The notes: generated by a model not told the origin, from the sequence alone. Numbered from the stretch's first letter, positions 1 to 9,529 are shown. The stretch is 64,000 nucleotides of DNA from Streptomyces alfalfae (GCF_004127445.1 NZ_QEXM01000025.1:62001-126000); one strand, 5' to 3'. Made by a program: numbers and translations.

Positions 1-1
1 C

Positions 2-1570
2 GTCGAGAAGGGCGACCGCGTCGCGGTGTACCTGCCGATGATCCCCGAGGCGGTCGTCGCGATGCTGGCCTGCGCCCGCATCGGCGCCGCCCACTCGGTC
101 GTCTTCGGCGGCTTCTCCGCCGACGCCATCGCCGCCCGCATCAAGGACGCCGACGCCAAGGTCGTCATCACCGCCGACGGCGGCTACCGCCGGGGCAAGC
201 CCTCCGCGCTCAAGCCCGCCGTCGACGAGGCCGTCGGCCGCGCCGAGGGCGTGCGCCACGTCCTCGTGGTGCGCCGCACCGGCCAGGACGTGGCGTGGAC
301 CGAGGGCCGCGACGTGTGGTGGCACGAGGCCACCCAGAGGCAGTCCGCCGAGCACACCCCCGAGGCCTTCGACGCGGAGCACCCGCTCTTCGTCCTCTAC
401 ACCTCGGGCACCACGGGCAAGCCGAAGGGCATCCTGCACACCTCCGGCGGCTATCTGACGCAGGCGGCCTACACCCATCACGCCGTCTTCGACCTCAAGC
501 CGGAGTCCGACGTCTACTGGTGCACCGCCGACATCGGCTGGGTCACCGGCCACTCGTACATCACGTACGGTCCGCTGGCGAACGGCGCGACGCAGGTGAT
601 GTACGAGGGCACCCCCGACACCCCGCACCAGGGCCGCTTCTGGGAGATCATCCAGAAGTACGGGGTCACGATCCTCTACACCGCGCCGACGGCGATCCGG
701 ACGTTCATGAAGTGGGGCGACGACATCCCCGCGAAGTTCGACCTGAGCAGTCTGCGGGTGCTCGGATCGGTGGGCGAGCCGATCAACCCCGAGGCCTGGA
801 TGTGGTACCGGAAGAACATCGGCGGCGACAGGTGCCCCATCGTGGACACCTGGTGGCAGACCGAGACCGGCGCGATGATGATCTCGCCGCTGCCCGGCGT
901 GACCGAGACCAAGCCCGGCTCCGCGCAGCGCGCCCTGCCCGGCATCTCGGCCACCGTGGTGGACGACGAGGCCAACGAAGTGCCCGACGGCGGCGGTGGC
1001 TACCTCGTCCTGACCGAGCCGTGGCCCTCGATGCTGCGCACCATCTGGGGCGACGACCAGCGGTTCATCGACACGTACTGGTCGCGCTTCGAAGGCAGGT
1101 ACTTCGCGGGTGACGGCGCCAAGAAGGACGAGGACGGCGACATCTGGCTGCTCGGCCGGGTGGACGACGTGATGCTCGTCTCCGGGCACAACATCTCCAC
1201 CACCGAGGTCGAGTCGGCGCTCGTCTCGCACCCGGCGGTCGCCGAGGCCGCCGTCGTCGGCGCCGCCGACGAGACGACCGGGCAGGCCATCGTCGCCTTC
1301 GTCATCCTGCGCGGCTCCGCCGACGCCGAGGCCGAGGGACTCGTCGCCGAGCTGCGCAACCACGTGGGCACCACGCTCGGCCCGATCGCCAAGCCCAAGC
1401 GCGTCCTGCCGGTGGCGGAGCTGCCGAAGACGCGCTCCGGGAAGATCATGCGGCGCCTGCTGCGGGACGTCGCGGAGAACCGCGAGCTGGGTGACGTCAC
1501 CACGCTCACGGACTCCTCCGTGATGGACCTGATCCAGACGCGGCTCCCGGCCGCGCCCAGCGAGGACTGA
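2..1570 (+). CDS. acsA: Acetyl-CoA synthetase, 5' end outside window
   Basis: AMP-forming acetate:CoA ligase, activating acetate to acetyl-AMP and then acetyl-CoA in the cytoplasm. The reading frame is open from base 2, so the GTG at 26 is not the start. The visible 522 residues lack roughly the first 130 of a usual ~650-residue enzyme. The adenylate-forming core motif [11 protein letters not shown] lies near 396-431, the acetate/CoA-pocket segment WWQTETG near 850-875, and the C-terminal [11 protein letters not shown] near 1424-1456. The lysine of SGK is the one that lysine acetylation switches off in this family. A hairpin terminator follows the stop. Confidence 0.95.
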   Translation, partial: VEKGDRVAVYLPMIPEAVVAMLACARIGAAHSVVFGGFSADAIAARIKDADAKVVITADGGYRRGKPSALKPAVDEAVGRAEGVRHVLVVRRTGQDVAWTEGRDVWWHEATQRQSAEHTPEAFDAEHPLFVLYTSGTTGKPKGILHTSGGYLTQAAYTHHAVFDLKPESDVYWCTADIGWVTGHSYITYGPLANGATQVMYEGTPDTPHQGRFWEIIQKYGVTILYTAPTAIRTFMKWGDDIPAKFDLSSLRVLGSVGEPINPEAWMWYRKNIGGDRCPIVDTWWQTETGAMMISPLPGVTETKPGSAQRALPGISATVVDDEANEVPDGGGGYLVLTEPWPSMLRTIWGDDQRFIDTYWSRFEGRYFAGDGAKKDEDGDIWLLGRVDDVMLVSGHNISTTEVESALVSHPAVAEAAVVGAADETTGQAIVAFVILRGSADAEAEGLVAELRNHVGTTLGPIAKPKRVLPVAELPKTRSGKIMRRLLRDVAENRELGDVTTLTDSSVMDLIQTRLPAAPSED

Positions 1571-1611
1571 CCCCAGCGGGTCCGCGCGGACGACCGCGCC
1601 AGCGGTACGAG

Positions 1612-1645
1612 GAGGGCATCCGGCAGCGCGCCGGGTGCCCTCTTT
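1612..1645 (+). terminator. Rho-independent-like terminator after acsA
   Basis: A 13-base stem (1612-1624 against 1630-1642, one mismatch) with a 5-base loop is followed by TTT. It ends the acetyl-CoA synthetase transcript before nhaA. Confidence 0.7.
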
Positions 1646-1819
1646 CTCCGTAAAGTGAAGATCGCCGGATACGTCCCGGCGGCGCTTGGGTAGGCTGGAC
1701 TCCGCGTCAAGACCGTGACAAGAGATCACGGCGGTCACGCGACACGTAGTACCCAGGTGCGCCGGGAAGTCTGGTCGGCATGTGCTCCGTCCTGCCCACC
1801 TGCCCGGAGGTCCATCCCC

Positions 1820-3220
1820 GTGACCGCGCCCGCCCCCCGCACCCGCCACAAGTTCCTCGGCCGCCTCTCCCTGCCCGAGCGGAACTTCGTCGCCGAAGCC
1901 CTGCGCACCGAGACCGTGGGCGGCGTCCTGCTGCTCGTGGCCGCGGTCGCCGCGCTGATCTGGGCCAACACGGCAGGCGGCTCGTACGAGGCGGTGCGCG
2001 GCTTCCACCTCGGACCCGGCTCGCTCGGACTCGACCTCTCCCTCCAGCACTGGGCGGCCGACGGACTGCTCGCCGTCTTCTTCTTCGTCGCGGGCATCGA
2101 ACTCAAGCGCGAGATGGTCGCCGGTGATCTCCGCGACCCCAAGGCCGCCGCGCTGCCCGTGGTCGCGGCCCTCTGCGGCATGGCCGTACCCGCGCTCGTC
2201 TACGTCCTGACCAACGTCATGGGCGGCGGCTCGACGGCCGGCTGGGCCGTGCCCACCGCGACCGACATCGCCTTCGCGCTGGCGGTCCTCGCGGTCATCG
2301 GCACCTCCCTGCCGTCCGCGCTGCGCGCCTTCCTGCTCACACTGGCCGTCGTCGACGACCTCTTCGCCATCCTGATCATCGCGGTCTTCTTCACCAGCGA
2401 CCTGAACTTCGCGGCGCTCGGCGGAGCCTTCCTCGGCCTCGCCCTCTTCTGGCTGCTGCTCAGGAAGCGGGTCCGCGGCTGGTACCTCTACGTGCCGCTC
2501 GGCCTGGTCATCTGGGGCCTGATGTACAACAGCGGCGTCCACGCCACCATCGCGGGCGTCGCCATGGGTCTCATGCTGCGCTGCCACCGCGAGGACGAGA
2601 GCGAGCCGCACTCCCCCGGCGAGCACATCGAACACCGGGTACGCCCTCTCTCCGCCGGTCTTGCCGTGCCGCTTTTCGCCCTGTTCAGCGCGGGTGTCTC
2701 CGTCTCGGGCGGCGCGATGGGCGACGTATTCACCCAGCCGGAGACGCTGGGCGTGGTGCTCGGGCTCGTCGTCGGCAAGGCGGTCGGCATCTTCGGCGGC
2801 ACCTGGCTCGCGACGCGCTTCACCCGGGCCGAACTGAACGACGACCTGGCGTGGCCCGACGTGTTCGCGGTCGCCTCGCTCGCCGGCATCGGCTTCACCG
2901 TCTCCCTGCTGATCGGCGAGCTCGCCTTCACCGGTGATCCGCTGCTCACCGACGAGATCAAGGCCGCCGTCCTCGCGGGCTCCCTCATCGCGGCCGTCCT
3001 CTCCGGAATCCTGCTGAAGCTGCGGAACGCCAAGTACCGCAAGCTCTGGGAGGACGAGGAGCGCGACGAGGACCTGGACGGGATACCCGACGTCTACGAG
3101 CTCGGCAACCCGGACTACCACCTCCGAATGGCGGCCATCCACGAGAAGAAGGCCGCGGAACACCGCAGGCTTGCCGAAGTCGCGGGTGGGGAAAGCGAGG
3201 ATGGCAACGGTCCGGCATGA
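1820..3220 (+). CDS. nhaA: Na+/H+ antiporter NhaA
   Basis: Membrane antiporter exchanging Na+ for H+, for pH and sodium homeostasis. The product is 466 residues. I choose GTG 1820 because GGAGG sits at 1806-1810 and the protein then begins directly before the family's ETVGGVLLL first helix; an in-frame GTG at 1715 would add an unrelated 35-residue extension. The paired aspartates that carry the ions are in VVDDLFAILII (about residue 178), and TDIAFALAVL lies upstream of them. The C-terminal ~60 residues are soluble, charged and coiled-coil-like and contain DEDLDGIPD, which resembles a Ca-binding loop. A TAGGCT -10-like box lies at 1691-1696. Confidence 0.93.
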   Translation: MTAPAPRTRHKFLGRLSLPERNFVAEALRTETVGGVLLLVAAVAALIWANTAGGSYEAVRGFHLGPGSLGLDLSLQHWAADGLLAVFFFVAGIELKREMVAGDLRDPKAAALPVVAALCGMAVPALVYVLTNVMGGGSTAGWAVPTATDIAFALAVLAVIGTSLPSALRAFLLTLAVVDDLFAILIIAVFFTSDLNFAALGGAFLGLALFWLLLRKRVRGWYLYVPLGLVIWGLMYNSGVHATIAGVAMGLMLRCHREDESEPHSPGEHIEHRVRPLSAGLAVPLFALFSAGVSVSGGAMGDVFTQPETLGVVLGLVVGKAVGIFGGTWLATRFTRAELNDDLAWPDVFAVASLAGIGFTVSLLIGELAFTGDPLLTDEIKAAVLAGSLIAAVLSGILLKLRNAKYRKLWEDEERDEDLDGIPDVYELGNPDYHLRMAAIHEKKAAEHRRLAEVAGGESEDGNGPA

Positions 3221-3272
3221 TCTGAGCAGACATATCTCAGAAGAGATCAGAAGAGAAAAAGGGGAGAACGCC

Positions 3273-3770
3273 ATGAGCTCACCCGACGGCCCCGTCGGCG
3301 CCGAGCGCAGCCTCGGTCAGCTGGTCGCCACCGCGACCAGTGAGATGTCCGCGCTGGTGCACGACGAGATCGCGCTGGCCAAGGCCCAGCTGCGTCAGGA
3401 CGTCAAGCGCGGGGCGATCGGCGGCGGCGCTTTCGGCGCGGCCGGCATGGTCCTCATCTTCTCGCTGCCGATGCTGAGCTTCGCGCTCGCGTACGGCATC
3501 CACACCTGGAGCGACTGGAACCTCGCCGTCTGCTTCCTGCTGTCCTTCGCCGCCAATGTGCTGGTCGCCGGGGCGCTCGCGCTGATCGGCGTCGTCTTCG
3601 CCAAGAAGGCCAAGAAGGGCAAGGGCCCGCAGAAGGTCGCCGCCTCGGCCAAGGAGACGGCCGCCGTCCTGGGGAACGTCAAGCCCCACGCGCGTTCCGT
3701 GAGCCCCGCGGGTGCGGTCGACGTCCGAGTCGGTGAGACGGGGGCCACTGTGGCACGCTCGTCCTCATGA
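3273..3770 (+). CDS. Phage holin family membrane protein (DUF1469 type)
   Basis: A 165-residue membrane protein of the actinobacterial 'phage holin family' (superfamily III), a chromosomal family of unknown role rather than a lysis gene. An N-terminal amphipathic segment (SLGQLVATATSEMSALVHDE) precedes two hydrophobic helices at about residues 55-78 and 85-110, then a Lys-rich cytoplasmic tail (KKAKKGKGPQK). ATG 3273 is preceded by GGGGAG at 3261-3266; the longer frame from 3171 overlaps nhaA. It overlaps the next gene by ATGA, so the two are probably translated together. Confidence 0.8.
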   Translation: MSSPDGPVGAERSLGQLVATATSEMSALVHDEIALAKAQLRQDVKRGAIGGGAFGAAGMVLIFSLPMLSFALAYGIHTWSDWNLAVCFLLSFAANVLVAGALALIGVVFAKKAKKGKGPQKVAASAKETAAVLGNVKPHARSVSPAGAVDVRVGETGATVARSSS

Positions 3771-4783
3771 CGGACCCCGCCCCCCAGGACCAGGCCCTCG
3801 ACGGCACCCCGCGGCACGGCGACGAACTGGCCCCCGCGCGGGACGTCGTCGCCCATTCGGCGCAACCCGCGCAGCCCTCGTCCGCCGTACGCGTCGACGG
3901 CCCCTGGACCCACCGGGACGTGGCCGCCAACGGGGCCCGCTTCCACATCGCCGAGATGGGCGAAGGACCGCTGGTCCTGCTGCTGCACGGCTTCCCGCAG
4001 TTCTGGTGGACCTGGCGGCACCAGCTGGTCGCGCTCGCCGACGCGGGCTTCCGGGCCGTGGCGATGGACCTGCGGGGCGTGGGCGGCAGCGACCGCACAC
4101 CCCGCGGTTACGACCCGGCGAACCTCGCCCTGGACATCACCGGCGTCGTCCGCTCGCTCGGCGAACCGGACGCCGCGCTCGTCGGCCACGACCTCGGCGG
4201 ATACCTCGCGTGGACAGCGGCCGTGATGCGGCCCAAGCTGGTGCGCCGCCTCGCCGTCTCCTCCATGCCGCACCCCCGGCGCTGGCGCTCGGCGATGCTC
4301 TCCGACCGCAGGCAGACCGCCGCGGGCTCGTACGTGTGGGGCTTCCAGCGGCCCTGGCTGCCGGAGCGTCAACTCGTCGCCGACGACGGCGCCCTGGTGG
4401 GGCGTCTGGTGCGGGACTGGTCGGGGCCCCGGCTACCCGAGGACGAGGCGGTGGAGATGTACCGCAGGGCCATGTGCATCCCCTCGACGGCCCACTGCTC
4501 GATCGAGCCCTACCGCTGGATGGTGCGGTCGATGGCGCGGCCCGACGGCATCCAGTTCAACCGCCGGATGAAGCGGCCCGTGCGCGTGCCGACGCTGCAT
4601 CTGCACGGCTCCCTCGATCCCGTGATGCGTACGAGGAGTGCGGCGGGGTCCGGCGAGTACGTCGAAGCCCCCTACCGCTGGCGGCTGTTCGACGGCCTCG
4701 GGCACTTCCCGCACGAGGAGGACCCGGTGGCGTTCTCCACGGAGCTGGTGAACTGGCTGAAGGACCCCGAGCCGGACCGGTGA
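3767..4783 (+). CDS. Alpha/beta hydrolase, epoxide-hydrolase-like
   Basis: A 338-residue cytosolic alpha/beta hydrolase. The oxyanion-loop motif HGFPQFWWTW is near residue 74. The nucleophile elbow GHDLGG near 140 has Asp in place of Ser, which is the epoxide hydrolase/haloalkane dehalogenase arrangement. A possible acid lies in GSLDP, and the catalytic His is in GLGHFPHEE near the C-terminus. HGFP followed by a Trp-rich stretch points to epoxide hydrolase; the substrate is unknown. The start overlaps the holin-family stop (ATGA). The first ~45 residues are a poorly conserved leader, so a later start is possible. Confidence 0.85.
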   Translation: MTDPAPQDQALDGTPRHGDELAPARDVVAHSAQPAQPSSAVRVDGPWTHRDVAANGARFHIAEMGEGPLVLLLHGFPQFWWTWRHQLVALADAGFRAVAMDLRGVGGSDRTPRGYDPANLALDITGVVRSLGEPDAALVGHDLGGYLAWTAAVMRPKLVRRLAVSSMPHPRRWRSAMLSDRRQTAAGSYVWGFQRPWLPERQLVADDGALVGRLVRDWSGPRLPEDEAVEMYRRAMCIPSTAHCSIEPYRWMVRSMARPDGIQFNRRMKRPVRVPTLHLHGSLDPVMRTRSAAGSGEYVEAPYRWRLFDGLGHFPHEEDPVAFSTELVNWLKDPEPDR

Positions 4784-4958
4784 GGCCCCCGGGTCCCGGC
4801 TGTCGGGCCTCCGGGCCCCACTGTCAGGCCTCCGGAGCGTGGTCATCCGGATAACTTCTGGGAACACTTGTCCTACGAACGCCAATTGCCCGGCGCATAG
4901 GCCAATTGGGTCCCCTGAGCGCGGTTACCGACCATGGGGCCCGGGCACACGTCCGGGT

Positions 4959-5147
4959 ATGGGCTGGACGCACGACTACAGTGACGTAGCACGCAATCGC
5001 CGCTCGGCCACAGCGCTGAACAGCCGCGAGAGGAGCGGGCAACAGGACAGGGGCCGACACGGACCCCCGCAGTCCATGGGCATCTCCCGCATCCTCCGCC
5101 GGAGGGCCCGCTGGGTCTCCGCGCGGCTCCGGCACACCCGCGACTGA
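4959..5147 (+). CDS. Possible 62-residue basic protein
   Basis: An in-frame ATG opens a 62-residue Arg/Ser-rich reading frame that begins MGWTHDYSD and ends with a strongly basic, helical-looking segment (ILRRRARWVSARLRHTRD). I see no convincing ribosome-binding site and recognise no family. It is the only plausible gene in the 418-base gap between the hydrolase and the convergent marP gene; the rest of the gap shows nothing I can name. Confidence 0.25.
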   Translation: MGWTHDYSDVARNRRSATALNSRERSGQQDRGRHGPPQSMGISRILRRRARWVSARLRHTRD

Positions 5148-5201
5148 CCCCGCTCCCCCGGCGCCTCACCTCCGCGATCCAGGCAGAGCGCAGCCCTGCG
5201 C

Positions 5202-6407
5202 CTACAGGGCGCAGCCCTGGCTGTCGACCTCCTGGTTCGCGGTGCGGCCCCGCTCGATGTCCTCGCGCACCTCGTCCACCGTCAGGGCGTACCCCGTGTC
5301 GGGGTCGTCGAGCGACTTCGCGAAGATCACGCCGTAGACCTTGCCGTCGGGCGTGAGCAGCGGGCCGCCCGAGTTGCCCTGACGGACCGTCGCGTAGAGC
5401 GAGTAGACGTCGCGTCGCACCGTGCCGCGGTGGTAGATGTCCGGGCCCTTGGCCTGGATGCGGCCGCGCACGCGCGCGGGACGGACGTCGTAGGGACCGT
5501 CCTCGGGGAAGCCGGCGACGATGGCGCCCGCACCGCTCGACGCGTCCTCGGACGTGAACTTCAGGGCCGGCGCCTTCAGCGTGGGCACGTCCAGGACGGC
5601 GATGTCCCGCTCCCAGTCGTAGAGGACGACCTTGGCGTCGTACGTCTGGTTCGTGTCGCCTATCTGGACCGTCGGCTCGTCCACGCCGCCGACCACGTGC
5701 GCGTTCGTCATGACGCGGCGCTCGGCGAAGACGAAGCCGGTGCCTTCGAGGACCTTGCCGCAGCTGTGGGCCTCCCCGCGGACCTTCACGATGGAGCGCT
5801 TCGCGGTCGTGGCGACCTTGCTCTTGGCGAGCTTGGGGTCGGGGGGCCGGACCTCGGTGATCGGCTCGTTCGAGAACGGGCTGAAGACCTGCGGGAAGCC
5901 GTTCTGCGCGAGGACCGAGGAGAAGTCGTTGAACCACGTGTCGGCCTGGCCGGGCAGCGCCCGCGAGACGCCGAGCAGCACCTTGGAGTTGCGCACCTCC
6001 TTGCCGACCGTCGGCAGCGTCGTCCCCGCGAGGGCGGAGCCGATCAGCCAGGCGACCAGGAGCATGGCGACCACGTTCACCAGGGCGCCGCCCGTCGCGT
6101 CCAGGGCGCGGGCGGGCTGCCAGGTGATGTATCTGCGGAGCTTGTTGCCCAGATGGGTGGTGAAGGCCTGGCCGATCGAGGCGCAGACGATCACGATGAC
6201 GACGGCGACGACCGCGGCCGTCGTGCTCACCCCGGCCGCGTCGTCGTCCTTGAGCGCGTCCCAGACGATCGGCAGCAGGTATACGGCGATGAGGCCGCCG
6301 CCCAGAAAGCCGATCACCGAGAGGATGCCGACCACGAAGCCCTGGCGGTAGCCCACGACCGCGAACCAGACCGCGGCGAGCAGCAACAGGACGTCCAGCA
6401 CGTTCAC
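5202..6407 (-). CDS. marP: MarP-family membrane serine protease
   Basis: A 401-residue protein with four N-terminal membrane helices (CvpA-like, residues 1-155) and a periplasm-facing trypsin-like domain. The triad is visible as TNAHVVGG (His about 236), ERDIAVLD (Asp about 265) and RQGNSGGPL (Ser about 344), nearly the numbering of Mycobacterium tuberculosis MarP. Cysteines in HSCGK (about 215) and in the last residues (GCAL) match that family's stabilising disulfide. MarP maintains acid resistance in mycobacteria by processing a peptidoglycan hydrolase; the Streptomyces substrate is inferred to be a cell-wall enzyme. The NUDIX gene lies 50 bases upstream on the same strand. Confidence 0.9.
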   Translation of the reverse strand: MNVLDVLLLLAAVWFAVVGYRQGFVVGILSVIGFLGGGLIAVYLLPIVWDALKDDDAAGVSTTAAVVAVVIVIVCASIGQAFTTHLGNKLRRYITWQPARALDATGGALVNVVAMLLVAWLIGSALAGTTLPTVGKEVRNSKVLLGVSRALPGQADTWFNDFSSVLAQNGFPQVFSPFSNEPITEVRPPDPKLAKSKVATTAKRSIVKVRGEAHSCGKVLEGTGFVFAERRVMTNAHVVGGVDEPTVQIGDTNQTYDAKVVLYDWERDIAVLDVPTLKAPALKFTSEDASSGAGAIVAGFPEDGPYDVRPARVRGRIQAKGPDIYHRGTVRRDVYSLYATVRQGNSGGPLLTPDGKVYGVIFAKSLDDPDTGYALTVDEVREDIERGRTANQEVDSQGCAL

Positions 6408-6456
6408 CGATTCAATCCTCGCCTCGCATCGCGACCGCCACGTCCACGCAACCTTG

Positions 6457-7368
6457 TCATGCGCGCCAGTCGAGCGGGACCTGCCTACCGCGGTCCCAGG
6501 GTCGCTCCCAGCCCGCGAAGTGCAGAATTCTATCGATCACGCCCGCGGTGAAACCCCAGACCAGGGCTGACTCGACGAGGAACGCGGGTCCGTGGTGGCC
6601 GCTCGGGTGGACGGCCGTCGCGCGATTGGCCGGGTCCGTGAGATCGGACACGGGGACCGTGAAGACGCGGGCCGTCTCGTTCGGGTCGACGACGCCGACC
6701 GGGGTCGGCGTGTGCCACCAGCCGAGCACCGGGGTGACCACGAAGTCGCTCACGGGGATGAAGAGGCGCGGCAGCACGCCGAAGAGCTGGACGCCCCGGG
6801 GGTCGAGGCCCGTCTCCTCCTCCGCCTCGCGCAGGGCGGCGCGCAGCGGCCCCTCGGTCCGCGGGTCGCCGTCCTCGGGGTCGAGGGAGCCGCCGGGGAA
6901 GGAAGGCTGCCCCGCGTGGGAGCGGAGGGAGCCCGCGCGCTCCATCAGGAGCAGCTCGGGGCCCCGCTCGCCCTCCCCGAAGAGGACGAGGACCGCCGAC
7001 TGGCGTCCCGTGCCGTTCTCCGGGGGCAGGAAGCGGCTGAGCTGGAGCGGCTCGACGGTCCGCGCGGCGTGCGCGACCGGGTCGAGCCAGGGCGGCAGCC
7101 CCTCGGCACGGACGACCGGGGCGTCGCCCTTGAGCGTGGCCTCACCGCTCCGGGGCGACGCCTGCCCGCTCCGGAGCGAGGCGTGGCCGCTCTGGCGCGA
7201 GGTGTGGCCGCTCTGGGATGAGGTGTGGCCGCTCCGGAGTGTGGTGTGGCCGCTCTGGTGGGTTGCCGCGCCGCTTCCGGGCATGGCTTCGCCGTCGGTG
7301 CGTGCGTCGTCCGTGTGGCTGCTGCTGTGGCTGTTCGTGGTGTCCGTCATCTCGCTCGCGTGCGTCAT
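6457..7368 (-). CDS. CoA-pyrophosphatase-like NUDIX hydrolase
   Basis: A NUDIX hydrolase, probably cleaving CoA or related dinucleotides. The NUDIX box reads GGSLDPEDGDPRTEGP followed by LRAALREAEEETGLD, with an insertion inside the loop. The downstream context (FPGGSL, VSDFVVTPVLGW) matches the CoA diphosphatase branch. ATG 7368 gives 303 residues and follows GGGGGCG; the most upstream frame opens with TTG at 7392. Residues about 30-80 are not part of the fold but six copies of a heptapeptide near SGHTSxx (see the repeat at 7141-7266), so the family's usual ~220 residues begin near 'PPWLDPVA'. A later start inside the repeat cannot be excluded. Confidence 0.8.
   Translation of the reverse strand: MTHASEMTDTTNSHSSSHTDDARTDGEAMPGSGAATHQSGHTTLRSGHTSSQSGHTSRQSGHASLRSGQASPRSGEATLKGDAPVVRAEGLPPWLDPVAHAARTVEPLQLSRFLPPENGTGRQSAVLVLFGEGERGPELLLMERAGSLRSHAGQPSFPGGSLDPEDGDPRTEGPLRAALREAEEETGLDPRGVQLFGVLPRLFIPVSDFVVTPVLGWWHTPTPVGVVDPNETARVFTVPVSDLTDPANRATAVHPSGHHGPAFLVESALVWGFTAGVIDRILHFAGWERPWDRGRQVPLDWRA
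7141..7266 (-). repeat. 21-bp tandem repeat inside NUDIX gene
   Basis: Six back-to-back 21-base units, starting at 7141, 7162, 7183, 7204, 7225 and 7246, share a core like GTGGCCGCTCTGG. Each encodes seven residues resembling SGHTSRQ, so copy changes keep the frame. The encoded stretch is hydrophilic and Ser/His-rich, and is likely an unstructured linker. Confidence 0.85.
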
Positions 7369-7431
7369 CGGCGCCCCCGTCCGTCTGGACAACGCTCTTC
7401 GTCTCCCCGTTCGTTCCGCCCCGCCGCGATG

Positions 7432-8652
7432 TCACCCCTCCGCGAGCGGGGGCGCCGGCTTTCCGGGGTAGTCGGCCGGGGGCTTGAGGCGCTGGCCGGG
7501 GAAGCCGCCCATCTCGTACTTCAGGAGCTTCTTCGCCTTCTCCGGGTCCGTCTCGCCCTCGCCGTACGACGGGCAGAGCGGGGCGATCGGGCAGGCGCCG
7601 CAGGCGGGCTTGCGGGAGTGGCAGATGCGGCGGCCATGGAAGATCACACGGTGCGAGAGCATCGTCCACTCGCTCTTCGGGAAGAGCGCGCCCACAGCCG
7701 CCTCGACCTTCTCCGGGTCCGTCTCCTCGGTCCACCTCCAGCGGCGGACGAGGCGTCCGAAGTGGGTGTCCACGGTGATGCCGGGCACTCCGAAGGCGTT
7801 GCCCAGGACCACGAAGGCCGTCTTGCGGCCCACACCGGGCAGCTTGACCAGGTCCTCCACGCGTCCCGGGACCTCGCCCCCGAAGTCCTCCGTCAGGGCC
7901 TTGGCCAGGCCCATGATCGACTTGGTCTTGGCGCGGAAGAACCCGGTCGGCCGGATCAGCTCCTCGACCTCCTCGGGCACCGCCGCGGCCAGGTCCTCCG
8001 GGGTCGGGTACCTGGCGAACAGCCGGGGCGTCGTCTGGTTCACCCGCAGGTCCGTGGTCTGCGCGGAGAGCACCGTCGCCACCAGCAGCTCGAACGGGTT
8101 CTCGAAGTCCAGCTCCGGGTGGGCGTACGAGTACACCTCCGCGAGCTCCCGGTTGATCCGCCGGGCGCGGCGGACGAGCGCCGTGCGGGACTCCTGGGGG
8201 AGCTTCGCGGCGGCGGGGGCCTTCTTGGAGGTGGCCGCGGCCTTCTTGGCGGCGGGCGTGGCCTTCTTCGCGGTGCTCGCCGCCTTCTTCGCGGCGCCCG
8301 CTGTCTTCTTGGCGGCGGGCGTGGCCTTCTTGGCGGTGGCCGCCGTCTTCTCGGCCGGGGCGGTCGTCTTCTTCGCCGGGGCGGGTTCCGGACCCGGGGG
8401 CGTCTGCTTCTTCACTGGAGGTGCCTTCTTCGGGGAGGCCGGCTGCTGCTCGGGGGTGGTCTGCCGTGCACGGACCGACCGCTCCGCGCGTGCGGCCCGC
8501 TTCGCCGGAGGCGTACCCTCCGGACGTGTCACTCCTGCCCGATTCGCCGGTTCGCCCGACGCACCGGACTCCTGTTCGCCCACAGCGGAATCAGGGGGTG
8601 CGGCCACCTTCCCAGCCCCCACGGCCTGTGCGTTCACCGGCTTTTTGGACAC
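7432..8652 (-). CDS. nth: Endonuclease III with histone-like N-terminal extension
   Basis: A base-excision repair DNA glycosylase/AP lyase for oxidised pyrimidines. The catalytic domain occupies about residues 150-375. The helix-hairpin-helix [12 protein letters not shown] holds the catalytic Lys, VDTHFGRL holds the catalytic Asp, and [17 protein letters not shown] supplies the four [4Fe-4S] cysteines. The first ~145 residues are added to the usual ~250-270: Lys/Ala/Pro repeats such as AAKKAAS and KKATPAAKK, like a histone H1 tail, which should bind DNA non-specifically. The start is GTG. It is divergent from crp, as in other streptomycetes. Confidence 0.93.
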   Translation of the reverse strand: MSKKPVNAQAVGAGKVAAPPDSAVGEQESGASGEPANRAGVTRPEGTPPAKRAARAERSVRARQTTPEQQPASPKKAPPVKKQTPPGPEPAPAKKTTAPAEKTAATAKKATPAAKKTAGAAKKAASTAKKATPAAKKAAATSKKAPAAAKLPQESRTALVRRARRINRELAEVYSYAHPELDFENPFELLVATVLSAQTTDLRVNQTTPRLFARYPTPEDLAAAVPEEVEELIRPTGFFRAKTKSIMGLAKALTEDFGGEVPGRVEDLVKLPGVGRKTAFVVLGNAFGVPGITVDTHFGRLVRRWRWTEETDPEKVEAAVGALFPKSEWTMLSHRVIFHGRRICHSRKPACGACPIAPLCPSYGEGETDPEKAKKLLKYEMGGFPGQRLKPPADYPGKPAPPLAEG

Positions 8653-8754
8653 CCGGCCAGCCTAGGGCCCGGCACTGACATCCGCCCCTGACCTCATGGA
8701 TCGGCCCCCAATTGGCCCCCTCCCGCACAGCACGCCACGCCGGTGCGGCAGACT

Positions 8755-8768
8755 TGTGACTGATCACA
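8755..8768. promoter_or_regulatory. TGTGA-N4-TCACA dyad upstream of crp
   Basis: A perfect pair of Crp half-site arms (8755-8759 and 8764-8768) is separated by CTGA, in the nth-crp divergent region 67 bases before the crp start. Classical Crp sites have six bases between the arms, so this may be an autoregulatory site or a fortuitous dyad. Confidence 0.45.
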
Positions 8769-8834
8769 CTGTTTGGACCGTCCGGCAAACTGGGGAACAC
8801 GGTCCCCTGATGCAGGTCGACAAGGAGAGAACTC

Positions 8835-9509
8835 GTGGACGACGTTCTGCGGCGCGCCCCGCTCTTCGCGGCGCTCGATGACGAGCAGGCCGCGGAGCTT
8901 CGCGGCTCCATGAGTGAGGTGACGCTCGCGCGCGGAGACGCCCTTTTCCATGAGGGAGACCCCGGAGACCGCCTCTACGTGGTCACCGAGGGCAAGGTGA
9001 AGCTCCACCGCACCTCACCCGACGGCCGCGAGAACATGCTCGCGGTGCTCGGTCCCGGCGAGCTCATCGGTGAGCTGTCGCTCTTCGACCCGGGCCCCCG
9101 TACGGCCACCGCCTCCGCCCTCACCGAGGTCAAGCTCCTCGGCCTGGGCCACGGCGACCTCCAGCCCTGGCTGAACGCGCGCCCCGAGGTGGCGTCCGCG
9201 CTGCTGCGCGCCGTCGCCCGGCGGCTCCGCAAGACCAACGACCAGATGTCGGACCTGGTCTTCTCCGACGTGCCCGGCCGTGTGGCCCGCGCGCTGCTCG
9301 ACCTGTCGCGCCGCTTCGGCGTGCAGTCCGAGGAGGGCATCCACGTGGTGCACGACCTCACCCAGGAGGAGCTGGCCCAGCTCGTCGGCGCCTCCCGCGA
9401 GACGGTCAACAAGGCACTGGCGGACTTCGCCGGACGCGGCTGGCTGCGCCTGGAGGCCCGCGCGGTGATCCTGCTCGACGTGGAGCGCCTCGCCAAGCGC
9501 TCGCGCTGA
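8835..9509 (+). CDS. crp: Crp/Fnr-family transcription regulator Crp
   Basis: A 224-residue cyclic-nucleotide-binding regulator, matching the length and sequence I recall for Streptomyces and mycobacterial Crp. The N-terminal beta-roll is residues 10-120. The phosphate-binding cassette reads GELIGELSLFDPGPRTATA (about 76-94), with Glu, Arg and Thr in the usual cAMP-contact places. The long dimer helix is near 110-135, and the winged helix-turn-helix TQEELAQLVGASRETVNKAL is near 177-196. Crp in Streptomyces controls germination, development and antibiotic precursor supply. GTG 8835 follows GGAGAG. A 32-base palindromic terminator follows. Confidence 0.96.
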   Translation: MDDVLRRAPLFAALDDEQAAELRGSMSEVTLARGDALFHEGDPGDRLYVVTEGKVKLHRTSPDGRENMLAVLGPGELIGELSLFDPGPRTATASALTEVKLLGLGHGDLQPWLNARPEVASALLRAVARRLRKTNDQMSDLVFSDVPGRVARALLDLSRRFGVQSEEGIHVVHDLTQEELAQLVGASRETVNKALADFAGRGWLRLEARAVILLDVERLAKRSR

Positions 9510-9529
9510 CGCTCGTACGACGTACGGAG

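Noticed and set aside
3273..3770. Prophage lysis holin
   Set aside because: No phage genes nearby; this family is a chromosomal actinobacterial membrane protein despite its name.
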